Of a stretch of DNA of 64,000 nucleotides, positions 63,560 through 64,000 are shown in pieces. The position numbers were made by a program, and so were the translations under genes. This DNA comes from Massilia agilis (GTDB lineage Bacteria; Pseudomonadota; Gammaproteobacteria; Burkholderiales; Burkholderiaceae_D), in contig NZ_JANUHB010000008.1 in the NCBI RefSeq assembly GCF_024756255.1, positions 40,823 through 104,822 of the forward strand, written 5' to 3'. The first letter of the stretch is position 1, and each line of letters begins with the position of its first letter. The notes under the pieces are model-generated. The model ran no database searches and was not told where the DNA came from. It saw only the letters and a list, made by a program, of their open reading frames with translations.

Positions 63560-63614
63560 CTTTCGCCGAGCGACTATAATGGACGGCAAACCGAATCCAT
63601 CCAGGAGTTACCAA

Positions 63615-63980
63615 ATGACTGCAGTCGCTGACGTGCAAGAAAACACCATCCCGACGCCCATCGTGTTCACCGACAGCGCCGCTCAAAAGGTTGCGCAACT
63701 GATCGAGGAAGAGGGCAATCCCGACCTGAAACTGCGCGTGTTCGTGCAGGGCGGCGGCTGCTCGGGCTTCCAGTACGGGTTCACGTTCGACGAAATCGTC
63801 AACGAAGACGACACCACCATGGTCAAGAACGGCGTCCAGCTGCTGATCGACTCGATGAGCTACCAGTACCTGGTTGGCGCCGAGATCGACTACAAGGACG
63901 ACCTCGAAGGCGCGCAGTTCGTGATCAAGAACCCGAACGCCAACTCGACCTGCGGCTGCGGTTCGTCGTTCTCGGCCTAA
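63615..63980 (+). CDS. erpA: Iron-sulfur cluster insertion protein ErpA
   Basis: ErpA (121 residues) is an A-type carrier that delivers [4Fe-4S]/[2Fe-2S] clusters to apoproteins. The three cluster-ligand Cys are in GGGCSGFQYGF and the C-terminal STCGCGSSFS. An AGGAG ribosome site (63603-63607) fixes the start at MTAVADVQ. Downstream of the stop only 20 bases remain in the window. Confidence 0.96.
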   Translation: MTAVADVQENTIPTPIVFTDSAAQKVAQLIEEEGNPDLKLRVFVQGGGCSGFQYGFTFDEIVNEDDTTMVKNGVQLLIDSMSYQYLVGAEIDYKDDLEGAQFVIKNPNANSTCGCGSSFSA

Positions 63981-64000
63981 GCCGGCACCACCAGCTTCAA

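Noticed and set aside
63977..64000. Possible C-terminus of a minus-strand gene (reads LKLVVPA then a stop) convergent with erpA
   Set aside because: Only seven codons are visible; a convergent gene such as anmK is plausible from synteny but cannot be supported.

Overview
The window is chromosomal DNA of a high-GC betaproteobacterium, most likely Oxalobacteraceae (Massilia/Telluria/Duganella-like). The evidence is dense GC-rich coding, betaproteobacterial gene neighbourhoods (mreBCD-mrdA-rodA-rlpA diverging from gatCAB; rsmB-DUF4390-ntrY-ntrX; def-fmt opposite a LysM gene and dprA-smg-topB; rplM-rpsI near argC-bactofilin-erpA), a DUF3567 gene and ubiquinone synthesis (coq7). This placement comes from gene content and order only. 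I saw no rRNA, tRNA, CRISPR array, prophage, insertion sequence or transposase gene.

Layout. 1-3.1 kb: start of xth, pyrE, a divergent GST/TetR pair around a palindromic operator, and a small membrane protein with a GNAT enzyme. 3.1-6.4 kb: gatCAB on the minus strand. 6.7-13.8 kb: the elongation/cell-wall operon mreB-mreC-mreD-mrdA-rodA-rlpA. 13.8-19.9 kb: a tight minus-strand run argS, SPOR protein, dsbA, SDR, birA, coaX, SPOR protein. 20.1-25.7 kb: rsmB, DUF4390, the NtrY-type kinase, a two-domain NtrX-type regulator and a shrunken COG0523-like protein. 25.8-28.4 kb: DUF3567, a class II amidotransferase, a four-repeat OAA/BOA-type lectin and an SPW-repeat membrane protein. 28.5-34.6 kb: an ABC exporter pair and metH. 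35-43.6 kb: an orphan BrnA-like protein, def-fmt, LysM, dprA, smg, lipocalin and topoisomerase III. 43.9-50.3 kb: a chemoreceptor, and an ABC system whose permease is fused to an M1 aminopeptidase. 50.6-56.4 kb: a lone Rieske gene, an unknown gene, coq7, OsmC, a NatAB-type exporter and a secreted alpha/beta hydrolase. 56.6-64 kb: rplM-rpsI, a MocR/M20/EthD/Gfo-Idh cluster, argC, bactofilin and erpA.

The most distinctive feature is a dispersed palindromic repeat at nine intergenic loci. The core is GTAGGGTGGGC, a short variable centre, then GCCCACGCGTTCA, often as an inverted pair. The upper stem differs between copies but stays self-complementary (CAG/CTG, CGG/CCG, CTC/GAG, CAC/GTG), so the hairpin seems to be what is conserved rather than its bases. 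All nine loci lie just after gene 3' ends: six between convergent genes and three between co-directional genes. In two cases the element supplies a stop codon. It looks like a REP/RAYT-type or related element that may double as a terminator; no RAYT gene is in the window.

Most of the rest is housekeeping. The accessory material is the lectin, the lone Rieske protein, the MocR-controlled cluster sitting between rpsI and argC, and the orphan BrnA-like protein.
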